DNA of 64,000 nucleotides from Klebsormidium nitens (GCA_000708835.1 DF236966.1:62001-126000), one strand, 5' to 3'. Counted from the stretch's first letter, positions 22,001-33,334 are shown. Made by a program: numbers and translations. The notes: generated by a model from the letters alone, not told the origin.

Positions 22001-23236
22001 CAGGAAAGGGAAGAGGCCAAGTTCTGGCCAAAGATTGCACCTGCTTATGCGGTCAGCGGAGCCGCCGGGGTCCCTATGAATAATTTTGTAACTGGACACA
22101 GTCCCACTGGACTTTCAGGACGGCACGGATGCCGGACACTCAAGAAAGTCATTTTAGGATGCTAGCTATTGTTGCTGGGCTTTTTGGAAGTTGTGTCAGC
22201 TAGACAGGAAGGTTCAAGTGCGGGTGCAATATGGTTTCCTCTGGAGCTTGCTCCTCCGGCATCAGTAAATGCTATTCAGTGAACATTCACAGGGTTATTC
22301 TGCTCTGTCTACTCTTACCTCCGACCTTGGACACGACCTTGTCGATTTGAGTCAGCCTACTGGTTGCTCGACGTTTTCATAATCTCGTCTCCCACCCCCA
22401 CTTATTGATGGTGACCAATTGTGTGCACTATAAGAGGCCTCCGAGCCCGGAGCTCGACGACGACGACGAAGAGGACGACGACGAAGAGGAGGAAGAGAAC
22501 AATCATTCGGTACGTGTACAATCTGTCGCTTTTACTCTGCTATTCTCCATTTTTCAAGCCCCCTCGAGAAGCTGGAGATCCTCAGAATTCAAAAAAGCCG
22601 ACGGTTCGGGTGGAGCGAATGCCAGCCAAACGTGAGCACAATCCTGTTTGGAATTGCCTTGGTAATCTGCAATCCATGCCGTAGATTTGAGGTAGTCTTA
22701 AAGAAGATTGATTGTACAGCATGAGGCGCCAGAGCCGCCACCTGGTTGTTGAGACACCGATTGAACAAGATTGGTGCGCGAATGCAAGTACGGCTGCGGG
22801 CCTTTCGCTTACCGATTGGTTTTCCCTGCAGAGTAGACCAGGTCATGAGCAGAATGTGGTATATTTCTGCTGATTAGTGTTGTTCAAACCGACCCAGTGC
22901 TTTTTCCTAAGACCTCGCACAGTCCGTTCCTTGTAGATCATGAACAAACTTTTTCTCCTTGACCTAGGGAAGGCTTTGAGTTGCAGAGTTTCCAACCCTT
23001 ACTTGCTTTATGCATGTAGCAGTACAGCGTTTTTTAAAAGTGGAAAATCCTGGCAGCCATGGGTTCTGATCTCTCGCTTCTTCCTACAGCCCACGTGTCA
23101 CGTGGACTTTTGCGTGGAGTGCAACGAGTGCCACCATTGCGAAGGCTACGATTGTGACGGCAACGATTACGAAGATGACGAACTCAACGAGGACGAAGAC
23201 GAGGAGGATGAAGACGAGGATCAATCGATTTACTGA
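7027..23236 (+). CDS. SLIP-GC/NUGGC-like large nuclear GTPase (about 32 exons)
   Basis: A hand-joined model of about 1,450 residues. Exons: 7027-7032, 7103-7168, 7278-7448, 7623-7877, 8157-8755, 9102-9238, 9479-9566, 9810-9887, 10259-10424, 10732-10874, 11073-11109, 11426-11539, 11886-11996, possibly 12393-12404, 12489-12554, 12864-13062, 13484-13618, 14387-14622, 14984-15071, 15475-15670, 16416-16536, 16794-16943, 17340-17449, 17782-17865, 18190-18256, 18792-18893, 19338-19435, 19673-19806, 20767-20978, 21810-21908, 22435-22509, 22559-22631 (uncertain end), 23090-23236. Almost all phases agree. Dynamin-superfamily signatures: G1 GDTGAGKSS at 9167-9193, GMRACTA switch 1, G3 DLPG, G4 TKVDD at 11928-11942. 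The GMRACTA and CISSKE context matches SLIP-GC (NUGGC), a nuclear GTPase of vertebrate germinal-centre B cells. The N-terminal 350 residues are disordered with repeated SUMO-type motifs. After the GTPase come helical/coiled-coil regions, a Lys/Pro segment and Asp/Glu tracts, ending in a Cys/His-rich acidic tail. The first exon encodes only two residues and is tentative. Confidence 0.8.
13896..14332 (+). repeat. Four acceptor-edge echoes of the GTPase exon at 14387
   Basis: Copies of CTGCAG|ACCAGGC.TT.TG.CC followed by GGGAGGCCGGCAAGCTGCAG begin at about 13896 (truncated, no acceptor), 14013, 14159 and 14278, ahead of the true exon at 14387. Spacings of the last steps are 146, 119 and 109 bp. 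The intervening intron, rich in CGGTCAAGCGGA words, is repeated as well. Each full copy keeps the TCTGCAG acceptor and pyrimidine tract and could compete as a splice site. Confidence 0.9.
16286..16325 (+). repeat. Acceptor-edge echo of the GTPase exon at 16416
   Basis: TGCAG followed by about 35 bases nearly identical to the first 35 bases of the true exon (GACGGCACCCTGGACAGCGA in the real copy). The copy stops matching after GTGCGCGAGC and continues as intron. The acceptor AG is intact. Confidence 0.85.
16670..16740 (+). repeat. Acceptor-edge echo of the GTPase exon at 16794, acceptor lost
   Basis: An approximately 84-bp tandem step. The intron words CTGTTTACTG and GCTGAATCGATCC..TAAGCTG and the exon start GCCATGTTTACGACGGACGA are repeated immediately before the real intron end and exon. 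In this copy the acceptor reads CTGCCGG rather than CTGCAGG, so the splice site is destroyed. Confidence 0.85.
18575..18627 (+). repeat. Acceptor-edge echo of the GTPase exon at 18792
   Basis: The intron end ATGCCGGCAG and the first 45 coding bases (encoding AEVDYTEKLETK in the real exon) are copied about 208 bp upstream. The copy has lost a few bases after GAGAAG, so its frame breaks; the acceptor AG is retained. Confidence 0.85.
20001..20677 (+). repeat. Five acceptor-edge echoes of the GTPase exon at 20767
   Basis: Copies of GGCTGCTTCTGGGACGACCC..GTGCTCGACCTG begin at about 20001, 20181, 20288, 20517 and 20644. The exon acceptor AG is kept in four of them. Flanking intron words such as AAAGTCC.CA.A and CCACAAACC recur between copies, showing that intron and exon edge duplicated together. 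Divergence differs between copies, which suggests successive events rather than one burst. Confidence 0.9.
21073..21335 (+). repeat. Two donor-edge echoes of the GTPase exon ending at 20978
   Basis: The Lys/Pro-rich exon end (APEPKPRAVPKPKAEPG then a donor GT) is repeated at about 21073-21170 and 21231-21332. The intron just after the donor (CCTGGTTA..TAGCCCGCGCT..AACC) is repeated with it. The first echo stays open in the same frame and keeps a good AAG|GTGAGAG donor; the second has a weaker AAAGTCAG. They could be true alternative exons, but no convincing private acceptor was identified. Confidence 0.85.
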
Positions 23237-25671
23237 ACCTGTATCACAAGCACCGTTGGTCGAGTCCTTAGAGTTGTCAATATGTTTAAGATTGTACTTC
23301 ATAGGTCTCTGGATTTGACATGGTACAATACATAAAGCAGGGCCCTATAAATAGCTAGGACAAGCAGACGTGGTGTGTGCGTTAGCTGCTTCGTGTCATG
23401 GGTTGTATGACACTTCTTGTGTATGGTAGGGAGCCGTTGAGCGTACCTTTGGAAAAAAAGCAGACCCGTTATATAACGTACACATGCTGACGAAATCTGC
23501 GAACAGACGCTCAAGTTTATTATTGCATTCGAAGGATCCACTGGATCCTTTTATCGCTTAATTCTTGGAGAAAGGCCTGATCCGGCTTTGTATGGAAAAT
23601 AAACACCATGGAGGATTTGAAAATGCTCGGTTGTTCGCGACGAGCTTTCTGGACTGATCGCAAATCACAGCACTTTCGAATGCAGTTAAAGAGGAGCCTC
23701 AATAACATTCTCCCAATGCGTAGGTCCTCATGTTTGGTTTGGTAGTACCAGTTGTTTGATGCACATTTCAGATGCTTCGGCTTGGCAAGGATCGTTAGAA
23801 TGCGGGATTCCAGAGTGATGTTCCGATTGTACGGATGTTTGGGGCCCTACCCTCCAGCAATGCAATCTAATCATTGAATAAGGCGTTGGTCATGCTCGTG
23901 GCTTGCCATGCATCTACTGTACTGTACCATGTATAAGCGCGGCTCCAATCTGCCTTGTTGCGCATGCGTGTCCAGAATATTAAGCCACGAGCTGAATAGG
24001 ACAAGGCACAGTCGTCGGACCTTGACGCGTCTTGATGTACTAAGACAGCTAGCTTCAAGGCGGTGCGCACATATGTTAGGTTCAACGGGTCGACTGCCTC
24101 GGGCAATAATTGCAGCTAGCTAGAGCCGGACTAGCTCCGATGCTGACTTTTTGTCCATCTCAGTCTAACGTAAATGAGCCTGGCTTGAGCTCCGAGTCCT
24201 CAAGGAGTCTTCTTCTGCTTTTCAACCACATGGTGGCCTGTCTCCAGACCTAAGACTGGTGCGCCCTATTTCGGATGTTTTCGATTCCGGACGGGCAAAG
24301 TTCGATCCGATTTTCGGACGTGTAAAACCAGAGTTTCACTCGGTGAAATTGCAGTCGATTCGATACCCTTTTATTGCCAGATCGAAAAGTGGCCACGTCA
24401 TCAACCCGCGTTTCGATTCGCGATTAAAAAGCTATCGAACAGACTGCATTTACCCGTCCGAAAATCGGATCGAACTTTGCCCGTCCGGGATCGAAAACAT
24501 CCGAAATAGGGCGCACCAGTCTTACATCCCTGGCTTACATCTACAAATGGCGGCACCGTCCTACCGTCAACCAGCCTCCATCGTCAAGTCCATACTCGTG
24601 ATCAGCAGATCCACATGCATGACCGTTCACATGCTCAGCAGTCCTGACTTATGCCATGCTGTTCGTCCAGATGCAACGGATTCCAGTGCTCGCCGGCCGG
24701 TTGGAGCCTGTTCAAAGCAAGGCCAAGACTTTCTTGCGACAAAAAGTGAGCGGCCGCGTCGGTCCGGACGAGCGGCCGCGCTCCGACAAAGACGGGGTTA
24801 ATCTTTGACGTCTTCACAGCTGCCGCAACGTCTGGTGCCGCCGCTCGCATCTTGGCTCGTTTCCAAGCACGACCTAGATGCACATCATATCCAAACCTTT
24901 GTAATCCCAAGACCAAGCGCCCAAGTTGAAAGACTAACGTCTGTGCAGTCTCTCAGGAGGAGTCTAGCGCGCTTCACAGCATAAATGACAAGAGAATCAT
25001 GAATGTAAGCTGCTAGTCCGCCCGCAGAGTTTTCGATCCATCTTCACACGACAGGTGAAATCATAAAGTTCAGCAGGCGACTGCACCGCTGAATGAAGAT
25101 TGACTCAAGGCAACTGGAACTTCGGAGATTAGACTTGTCTACTGTCAAGGCACACCAGCGGAAGCAGAATGGGTTGTTAGTCCTCCTGGCTGCTAGGTAT
25201 GTTTTTCATGAGAATCTTCCATCCCTTCAGCTCCTCCAGTCCAGCCTTTACGAACTCTTCTGGCTAAGTGTGATTGCCTGAAGAAATTTTTGGTCGACAT
25301 CCAGCCACTGGTCCGGGCCAGATTCACCTGTCCAACTCTGATCGATTGTAGAATTGTTCGAACGAGCGGTGCAACCACTAGAAGGAGTCATGCAACTCCA
25401 TTCTATTTCCAGCATGGATGACTCTCTACTTCACACATTCGTCTGACTTTTCACACCGCAATGTGAACATAAGATTTCCTATCACAGATATTAGGTGTAC
25501 GGCATCTATTCTCTTTGATTCAGAATCATGAAAAGGTCCACTTCAACCTTTGCGAAATGGCTGATGAAGCTTTACTTGTTTGCAGGTCCTTCGTAGCTGC
25601 TGGTTATTCTCGTGCGAAGTGGGAAAAGGGATATGGATTTGAAGAGCTCTCAGTATACAAACATCTCGACA
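23237..25671. other. Intergenic region containing one MITE, no gene supported
   Basis: Apart from the inverted-repeat element at 24253-24522, only short random-looking ORFs occur. The 180-codon ORF starting at 24259 is a read-through of the MITE. The rest is the 3' flank of the GTPase gene and the promoter side of the bestrophin-like gene. Confidence 0.5.
24253..24522. mobile_element. MITE-like foldback element with 70-bp terminal inverted repeats
   Basis: A 270-bp element whose ends are inverted copies: AGACTGGTGCGCCCTATTTC at the left and its reverse complement at the right. The inverted repeats are 70 bp with two mismatches and continue imperfectly inward (GCAGTC..TTCGATA words). It is flanked by TA on both sides (24251-24252 and 24523-24524), consistent with the TA target duplication of Tc1/mariner elements. 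No transposase is present, so it would be non-autonomous. Confidence 0.85.
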
Positions 25672-28187
25672 ATGGCGGACGCAGAATTTCCCCTTATGTC
25701 GAATGAGAAGGATTCACACGTCTTTGTGGACACCGACAGATTTGGCATTCAGCGAGTCAGTGACCGGTTTTCGCTCAGTGACTCTGTTTTAGAGCTTCCT
25801 CCGGTTGACGAGAGATGCTTGGAGCATCTGAGAAAGGCTGGAATAATTGCTAGGCCCACCATAATGGTAAGACTCAGCAACCTGCTCAGCATTCTCTTTG
25901 CATGTACCGAAGAAGAGGGAGCTCGAGATGCTTTGTTGCAAAAGCTTTACATCGTGCAAGCTCCTTGCGTAGACAACCTATGCTTGAAGTCTTTCAATGG
26001 ATGCTTGTACCAGGAAACTATACATCCTTCGTCCATCTCATTGCCATGAATACGTGTTTGCAGTATGACGAATCATCACCCGCCACGGCCCTCACAGCAT
26101 TTGGTGGAACAGCTCTCAAGACGGTTCTGATGCGTCCAGAATTTTGGTGCGTTATGCTGCTGCATATCGTGCTCAGCTACCTCTACTACGATGTGTGGCA
26201 CAACCCTGTCGTGGAAGCTGGCTCGACTGGGAGCAAGCAGTCGTGGCCTTTCCTGGCGGCTGCAACCCTCAGTGAGCATTTTCTTCCTTGTATATTGATA
26301 TATCCTGAGCCTTAATAAGAATACAGGTAGATCTGGGGAACCGTATTGTTTGCTCAACTTTACATCTTCCAGACTGTCATCGTGCTTCACAAAGAAGCAA
26401 AGTACCCAGGAAGCAACACAATGTTCTTTTCAAGCACTTTGAAGCTGTATTCGCATGAGTTGATTGGTCTTGATCCACACAACTTCTCTGCCTCTGTTTC
26501 CATGTCTCTGTTGTTTTCTCTCCTCTCAGCCATTCCCGGCAGCATGCTCGTCTTCTTCCTGGTCTTCCATACAAGTCAAGCTTACACGAGGTTCTTCACG
26601 CAGTATCTCGCCTACAGAAGTGCCGAGGTAAGCTGAATGCCCTTAGCTCATATTCTACTTTATTCCTTCCTCACACATTCTTAATTTCCACAATTGAAAC
26701 ACATCATCAATCATAGAAGGTGTTACCACATTCCAAGCAGTCTCCAAAAACGATCCAGGAAGAAGCGAACGTTGAATTCGTAAACCCGCTTCCGCGCTTC
26801 GTCAGCTCCATCAAACTAGAAGTGATTGAGGAGCCTCTGTTGTTCCTAGAACTGTAGATTGAGAATTCCATCATCTCTGTACAGGCTCGGACCTGTCGTA
26901 TCTGTTCTGAGCTCCGGACCTTCTTTCCGGACAAAGCTTTCCCCGAGGCCCGTTTGGAGCGCGTCACAATTGCCCGGTGGATGATTGGCATCATGTATAT
27001 GGGTCTAGCAACCCTTCCTGAGTACCAGGACAACGGCGTCTTGGACTGGGCATGGCGTCAGGTGGTTGACTTTCAGGTCCTGACCGTCAGGGAGGCACAG
27101 ATGCTCAAGGCCCTTCCCAGAGGTGTGCCAAGAGAACTCAGGATAAACGGCGTGACCTTGCCTAGAAAGGAATCATTGATTTCAAACTGCTTATCTTGGA
27201 ATTCTACGAGTACATTGAGGGGAACTCAGGAAAACCACAATACCTTTATCTCATGAAACCTTGACAATGTCAAGATCTCCCCTTTCTTTGCCTTCTGGGA
27301 ATGGCGTCTTACGTCGCACATCTGCGCAGACATCACTGAGTTCTTTGGTGCTTGACCTGCGTCTCGTTTCTTTCAGACCAACAGGTGGCAAGTGAGATCA
27401 CATCCTGGGTCTCGCAAGAACTCTACGGCCAAGTCGAAGCAGGACACCTCCAGTTGGGGATCTACAGTTGGCTTATTGATCAGCTCTACGAAGTGAGTCA
27501 CTTCTTCTGAAAATCTTTGTTGCCTGTGTCCTCTACATACCCATCAAGTTTTCCATGTCACAAGCAAGGATCAAAGACTTTTCGAAAGTCGAAATTGCAT
27601 TCCAACTGCTGAGTCTGCATGGAACCCCCTGGATCTTCAGCAGACAGAGAAAAGTCTGTACCCTGCTGCTGCATGTCGGCCATCACCCCCCAACTTAAGA
27701 ATCAGCCGGTTAACAGCAGATAAAGTTTTAGCACGCACTAACATGTGTCATAACAAACAACGGTTCGTCGATATGGTAAACGAAGCACCGATTCCATCTA
27801 AAAATCTCTTGATTCTACGTTCATCAACGGAAAGTCACAGCAAGTCGACAACCGGCGCATGGCATGTGGGCATAACAGACTGCTGTTTTACCTCTTCTTG
27901 AGATGCGGACCGATGCAGAAAGCATGTCTCATTACGAAATCGTTTTCTGCCTGCAGGTCGGCACTCAGCTGGCTGTGCTCCGGAGCCATGTCCTGATGCC
28001 GGTGCCGTTCGCGTTCTTCCACCTGCAGAACTTCATTCTGATCATCTACCTGTTGCTCCTGGCGTACACGTACACCATGTTCGCCCGCTACTGGTCCATC
28101 CTCGCCATGTTCCTCACCTGCCTCTCGCTCCTCGGCCTGCGCGAGCTCGCGTGCGCGCTCTCCGACCCCTTCGGCAACGACGACACG
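25672..28187 (+). CDS. Bestrophin-like anion channel, C-terminus missing
   Basis: Exons 25672-25866, 26064-26271, 26373-26627, 26885-27122, 27377-27492 and 27957-28187. The start ATG (MADAEFPLM) has a good context. Features typical of the bestrophin/UPF0187 fold are the hydrophobic helices around FWCVMLLHIVLSYLYYDVW, IPGSMLVFFLVFHTSQAYTR, the late pair MPVPFAFFHLQNFILIIYLL and WSILAMFLTCLSLLGLRELA, and the hallmark SDPFGNDD. Green-lineage members are chloride/bicarbonate channels of thylakoid or other membranes; the location cannot be read here. All junctions agree in phase except 26271/26373, where one base is left over, so a small exon, sequence error or frameshift may be hidden there. Homologues continue past DDxDF; here the last visible exon ends at a GT donor and no further exon was found before the convergent NUB1-like gene. 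Confidence 0.75.
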
Positions 28188-28440
28188 GTACGTGCCCTGA
28201 CATCCTGCCCTCATGTGCTCCTTTGGCACCGCCGCCGTTGTAGCTTTATACGATCGTTAGTCTCCTGACTGCGCTTCGGCGTCGATCTCGAAACCTAGCC
28301 TTATTTTTGCAACTCTAACGTTTGCCCATTTTTGAGAAGAGTTGTCGAGGCTCGAGAACTATCAAGGCGGTAGCTCAGCTAACTAAGCTCCAAACAACTA
28401 AAACGACGTCATCTAACGTCAGCTTGAGGGCCCGCCGTCC

Positions 28441-31400
28441 TCACCTGCGCTCCTTCCGCCGCTGTTTGTCCTCCTCCCGCTTTTCGGCGTCCTTCCTCCT
28501 CTGCTCCAGAGCAAAGATGGTCGCCCTTTCGGGGTCCTGGCCCGACACGCGCAGTGCCCGCCGCGACTCCGCCAATGAGAAACCCATGCCGGTTAGCTTC
28601 ACCAGGGACTCGTCCGATACTTGTAGCTGCGGAATAAGCGAGCTCCAAGTTACGTCTAGAAACTGACTTCTCCAGGGTAAATTCTGGAGTGTGGATGTAT
28701 AGGGTCACCACGTTAACCAAGGGCCTCATTCGACTTTTTGCAGCTGCAGAAACCAGAGGTCGAGTGAGGGGGTCCTATCTCCGTAATATTGGCATTGGGG
28801 AAAGTTCAGACTAAGGACTCTCTGGTCAGATTAATTGTGCCAACTTGCTGCAAGCAGGGACTTGACACTGTGTAGAAGAAAACATTCGAACAGAGTTGCA
28901 TCACTAAGAACAAGAATGTCATTTCTTGACACATGCTAAACGATAGCCAAGCAGAAGGATCACTTGCTTTCTTAGACAGCAAGACGAAGATAATTTCCGG
29001 ACCTGCTTATACTTCCCCTCCGCTGACTGCAGTGCCTGCTTCGCTGCCACTGGCTGACCGCTGTGAAAAGCCACCACTCCCTCCAGCGTCTCTAGTCTCA
29101 CATACCTGTGAGGAAAGCGTGCCGCGTCACATTCTTGGCCGAGTGATTTCCCACGGCGATATATGACGTGAGCACCGGGTAAAGCAGCACCGAACGATCG
29201 GCATTCAAGCCACTTTTCCCGATGGTAGTGTTTGTAACCCAACGGACTAGTCAAGTGGCCACAAGCGTACCACAGTTGAAATGCTTCGGAAAAGGATATG
29301 CAATTTATCGACAATCCACAGCGAGCTTGGTGGGCCATGTTCCTGCCGCATCCGCCAGCCCTAGGAACGCAGTTCCGTCGCCATTTTGGAAAAACTTGCT
29401 AGAACACTAGACTTCTAGACAACAAGACCACCCAAAATCAAGAAGCCTCGAATCATTACAAACCTTGGAAAGCGGGACCTGGGAAAAGGCTCAGCCTGAG
29501 GCTACTCACGGGGCAAGCCCGATGCAAAGCCCTCCCTGCACTATCCGCAACCGTCCCATTGCTTTTTGACGGAATCACCGCTTCGTCAAACGCTCAGAAA
29601 CCCTCAACTTGAACCGTTCAAACCCTGAGTTTTTCCGAATAACATGCCTCACAACGTCTCTGCTTGATCAGACGCCCACGTTTTACCTTTGGATGAATCC
29701 ACCGTTGGAGCCCTGAAATTCGGAGGAAAAATACAAATCTCGACCGACTCACAGCGCGAGCTCGGGGCAAAAGCCGCCCTGCAGCATCCGCAGCCGTTCC
29801 AGGTGCGCCCCATGCGCTTTGCGGAGCCCAGCGCGCGCGTTCGTGAGCCGCTCGCGCGCAACAGCCAGGCGCGCCACGTCTTTCAGCATGTACAGGCACC
29901 ACACGGTGTCGATCTGGAGGAGCGACACGTTGTCCACCGCCTGGAAAGCAATCGGACGATTGTTTGGGTATTTTTAGGCATCTAAATTCAGAGTGTTCTC
30001 AAAGTGCGGAGCTCTCTTGTCAGGAGAGAATGCGGGCTGAATCGGTATGGATTGAGTGGATTTAGGGAGTACTTGGTTCTTCTGCTTTTTCATCTGGGAA
30101 AAGGAGCGAGATCTTGATCTGAATCTAAGCTTTGTCTTACGCTTCGAATTGTAGCACTATCTTCGGTTTGAGGGGATCCAGAATCTTCTTGGGGTCGCAA
30201 AGAGCGACTTCTCTCACTGGCCCCCTCGAGGCCTTTACTTGAATCCCAGGAGAGACGGGGCCCCAAGTGGACTCAGAGAAAGGCTGGCTGTAGTGCTCCT
30301 GAGCGGGAAAAGGGGCCCGCGGGTCTAGAAATCGACAGGCGTCAACATCGGCGAATTGCAGATGACCTTCCGTCAAACGCCCTTCGCGTTGAAGAGCTAG
30401 AGAAAGCAGGATCAGAACGACCACGGGACGAAGAAAGCAGGGATGGGATGAGGTAACGAAGGACAACCGGCTTACCTCGAGGTGCACCTTGTTGCAGAGA
30501 GCGAACGCTTCCTGCATCCATTGGCCGGCAGGTTCAAAGACGGGACCACAGCACGCAATTACTGCAGAAACGGCACAACGTGCGGCTCCAGGCGGCAATG
30601 ATTGCTATTTCGTCAGGCAGTCGAAGGGTGACCGCTTATGGAGAAATGAGCGAGCCGCAGTTGCATTCGGAGGAGCGTTCTCGTCAAGCTGTCCGCGGAA
30701 TGCCGGGCTGCTCAACCTGTTCCCAGCGGATCAACATGTTTTAACGGCTTCCCGCGTGCAAATTTATACCGTTTGTCTCCTATCCTGAGAAGCAGTCGGT
30801 TCGTACCTCTGCCAGTTCGAGCACTTCAAGCGCATCCTTGTACTCTTCCCGCTCCATCAACTTGCCCGCCTTTGCATGGAGCGCCAGCCCCATGACCAGA
30901 GCTCTAGAAGAGAAAGGGATGGGAAATAAGAACCAAAAGGTATGGAGAATGTCTTTGTTTCAAATCAAGGTTTCATATGGAAGACAGCGGACAGGGAGGA
31001 CTGCCTTACGGAGTGACCCCAGAGGCGGGAGAGCGTTGGGAATACATCTCCATTTCAATATGTCGACTGTGAATTGGACGAGGAAGGGCAGGCGAGGGTC
31101 AAGGAGACCAACAAGGGACTCTCTTTCCTTCTTGAGAAAGCCTACGTGGAAACGAAGAGGACTGGCTTGCCCAGGCAAGAGATGTAAGGAATACATTTGA
31201 AACTTTTTGATTATTATGCCCCTCACACACGCTTTCAAGCAAGATATGACCGGACAGCACGCAATAAAGCGTTCTCCATGGGGAATGGCTAGGCTTTCCA
31301 CAGGCGGGTTGGATAAGCTCCAGGCCTGTTTGAGAGTCGACCAGAAAAGGGTTGTCTTGCAGTGTAGAAATGAGCTAGACCTGAGTGTCCATTTCAACAC

Positions 31401-32853
31401 CAGAATGCCAAAAAAAGTTACTGGCAAGGCCTTGCTGAAGCATATGACGGGCCATACCCATGCAGGTCCCCTATAAATAATTTGGCAAATTAATTGGCCC
31501 AGAACAATCAAAAATGTTCAGTGGCTTTGCTTCAAGGTTTCCAGGTTTTTAGTAGCTGCTCTGAAGGGATTAACACCAAACTGAACAAACACATTGAGCC
31601 TGGGTCCATATTTCATTTCCTCCAACTGACCTTCTGTCCTCATCAGAGAATTGAAGGCGCTGCCCCTCCTGGTTTTCCAACTGCAGCTCGTATCCATCAC
31701 TGGGAAACAGGTCCCCTCCACTCCTGCGAGCCATAGCGTCTGCGGCGGATCTGCAGCAAGAACTTCTTCCATCAGATTTGTGTTTTCTGGATTCTGAGTT
31801 TGTCCTCATCCTGGCTGAGGTACTTGAAGCATCGTCTGGAGAGAAACAGAAGATGAATTAAGGTCGGATGAGAAGATTGCATCAGACATGGAGGAGCCAT
31901 GCAGGACAGTGGAAGAGGTCAGGAAAACGGACGGCCAGTGTCCAAGGATTTGCGTGCAAGCAATGAGGGGGAGGAAAGTGAGGATATTGAACGAGGCCTC
32001 TTCCTCAAGTTTCAAGGGTCATGACCAATCTAGACTTCTGAAGCTTTGGATAACCTCTATTTGGAGCATTCCAGGAATATGAACACACTGCTGTCTTGTG
32101 AATTCAGTTCTGTCCAACTTATATTCCAACAAGGTCTGCAACAATGACACCAAGACACTTATTGTCCTGAACAAAATTGCAAATCCAGGGGGTTTGTAAG
32201 GGCCCAAGGAGTTGCTTGAACACCTGATGTTTGCTGGCTTAGCTGTTGTTTTGTCTGAATGTCTGAGTGTCAAATAGTGGGATCTTAGAGCCTCTGGAGT
32301 CAGACCAGATAGCACAGTTTATCATGCCCCTTCACATTCATCAACATTGACATCATTTTGCACATTTGTTTCAAAGTGAGCCAGCCGTCAGGCCTTATCT
32401 GGTGACACCACCACCATAGAACTCACTGACAGGCCCTCAGAGCTTCAGCATTCAAGCAGCAATGATTAGCAATTGTACAAGCCCTCAATAAAAAGTTCAC
32501 TTGAACAACACCTACTTCAATCGCGCCAGCCGCTGGGTCCGCTCCTCCATCAACCTGGCATTCTCCGCTTCCGCTGCCATATCCTGAACCTGAGCAGCAG
32601 ACACCTTGGTCACCAGCAGCTTCGACTTCTCCGTCACGCCTATTTGCGACAGTACTTTGTCCCCCCCATCATCTTTGAGCATCCTGCCCCCGCAGATGAG
32701 CTTCATTCCGTCCTCATCAAATCCGGACGCTTCCGCAACTTTCTTTCTCAATTCTGACAGTCGGCATGTGCTGAGCTGAACTGTGACTTCTCCAGACCAG
32801 GAACCAGCAACGCGGAGAGACACGGACGCCTCAGAAGCGGAGGAAGCCGCCAT
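28441..32853 (-). CDS. NUB1-like protein (UBL, TPR-like helices, UBA)
   Basis: Seven minus-strand exons in full phase: 32853-32516, 31750-31631, 30903-30807, 30511-30476, 29940-29753, 29105-29003, 28626-28441. Start MAASSASEA. Residues 10-95 form a ubiquitin-like domain (LRVAGSWSGEV..LICGGRMLKD..IGVTEKSKLLVTKVSA). Next come the central segments ALVMGLALHAKAGKLMEREE, EAFALCNKVHLE, LLQIDTVWCLYMLKDVARL and LETLEGVVAFHSGQPVAAKQ, then a UBA domain (LVKLTGMGFSLAESRRALRV) and a basic coiled tail. The order matches plant homologues of NEDD8 ultimate buster 1, which passes NEDD8/ubiquitin-like conjugates to the proteasome. In this reading the protein is 355 residues and stops right after the first UBA. 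Plant relatives continue into a second UBA. AG|GTGAGG at the stop is also a good donor, so a further short exon is possible. Confidence 0.85.
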
Positions 32854-32962
32854 GGCTTTGACTTCTTGAAGCAAATGCGAAGGGCCAGGCTTGAGCCTGA
32901 GGAGGCACCGCCGGCGCTAGCCTATGTAGGAGGCTGCCAGAAAGCTGGGCGGCGACCACGAT

Positions 32963-33334
32963 AGGAACAAACTTACTGCATTGTCGCCAGATGTCACTGA
33001 GGTTTTCTACATGGTCAAAGCGAACCGGTTCCTAAACCAAGGGGACTCTGATCGGACGGCTGCGAATCCCTCAAAACCTCCCGCTGACCGCATCGCGCTG
33101 GAAAGGAAAGCTGTGCGCGAGCATGCTGCGAAGTCACCCTCGATCTTGTCTCGAGTCTGGACAGTTGTGGAATATAAGCTTCAGTACTGGGTCAGCAGCT
33201 GTTCCAGAGAGGAGCTGCTGCAGAGCTTGCTGTATCAGCTGTATGGTCACGGTGCACACTACCTACCTCCCTACATGATCATGCTAACTCACTGCTGTAG
33301 GTATGTCACACAACCGCGAGACAGGGGTAAGTAG
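32963..33334 (+). CDS. Uncertain short ORF in the NUB1/LWSP-protein interval
   Basis: A plus-strand frame open for about 120 codons, with a usable ATG at 33011 (MVKANRFLNQGDSD). It ends at TAA near 33334. It has charged, moderately plant-like composition but no recognised domain, signal peptide or homologue. It is divergent from the NUB1-like start at 32853 and could be a 5' non-coding exon or chance. Kept only because it is the longest open frame in this interval. Confidence 0.2.
   Translation, partial: RNKLTALSPDVTEVFYMVKANRFLNQGDSDRTAANPSKPPADRIALERKAVREHAAKSPSILSRVWTVVEYKLQYWVSSCSREELLQSLLYQLYGHGAHYLPPYMIMLTHCCRYVTQPRDRGK

Noticed and set aside
24259-24801. 180-codon plus-strand ORF
   Set aside because: It runs through the inverted repeats of the MITE; both arms are palindromic non-coding sequence and no domain is visible.
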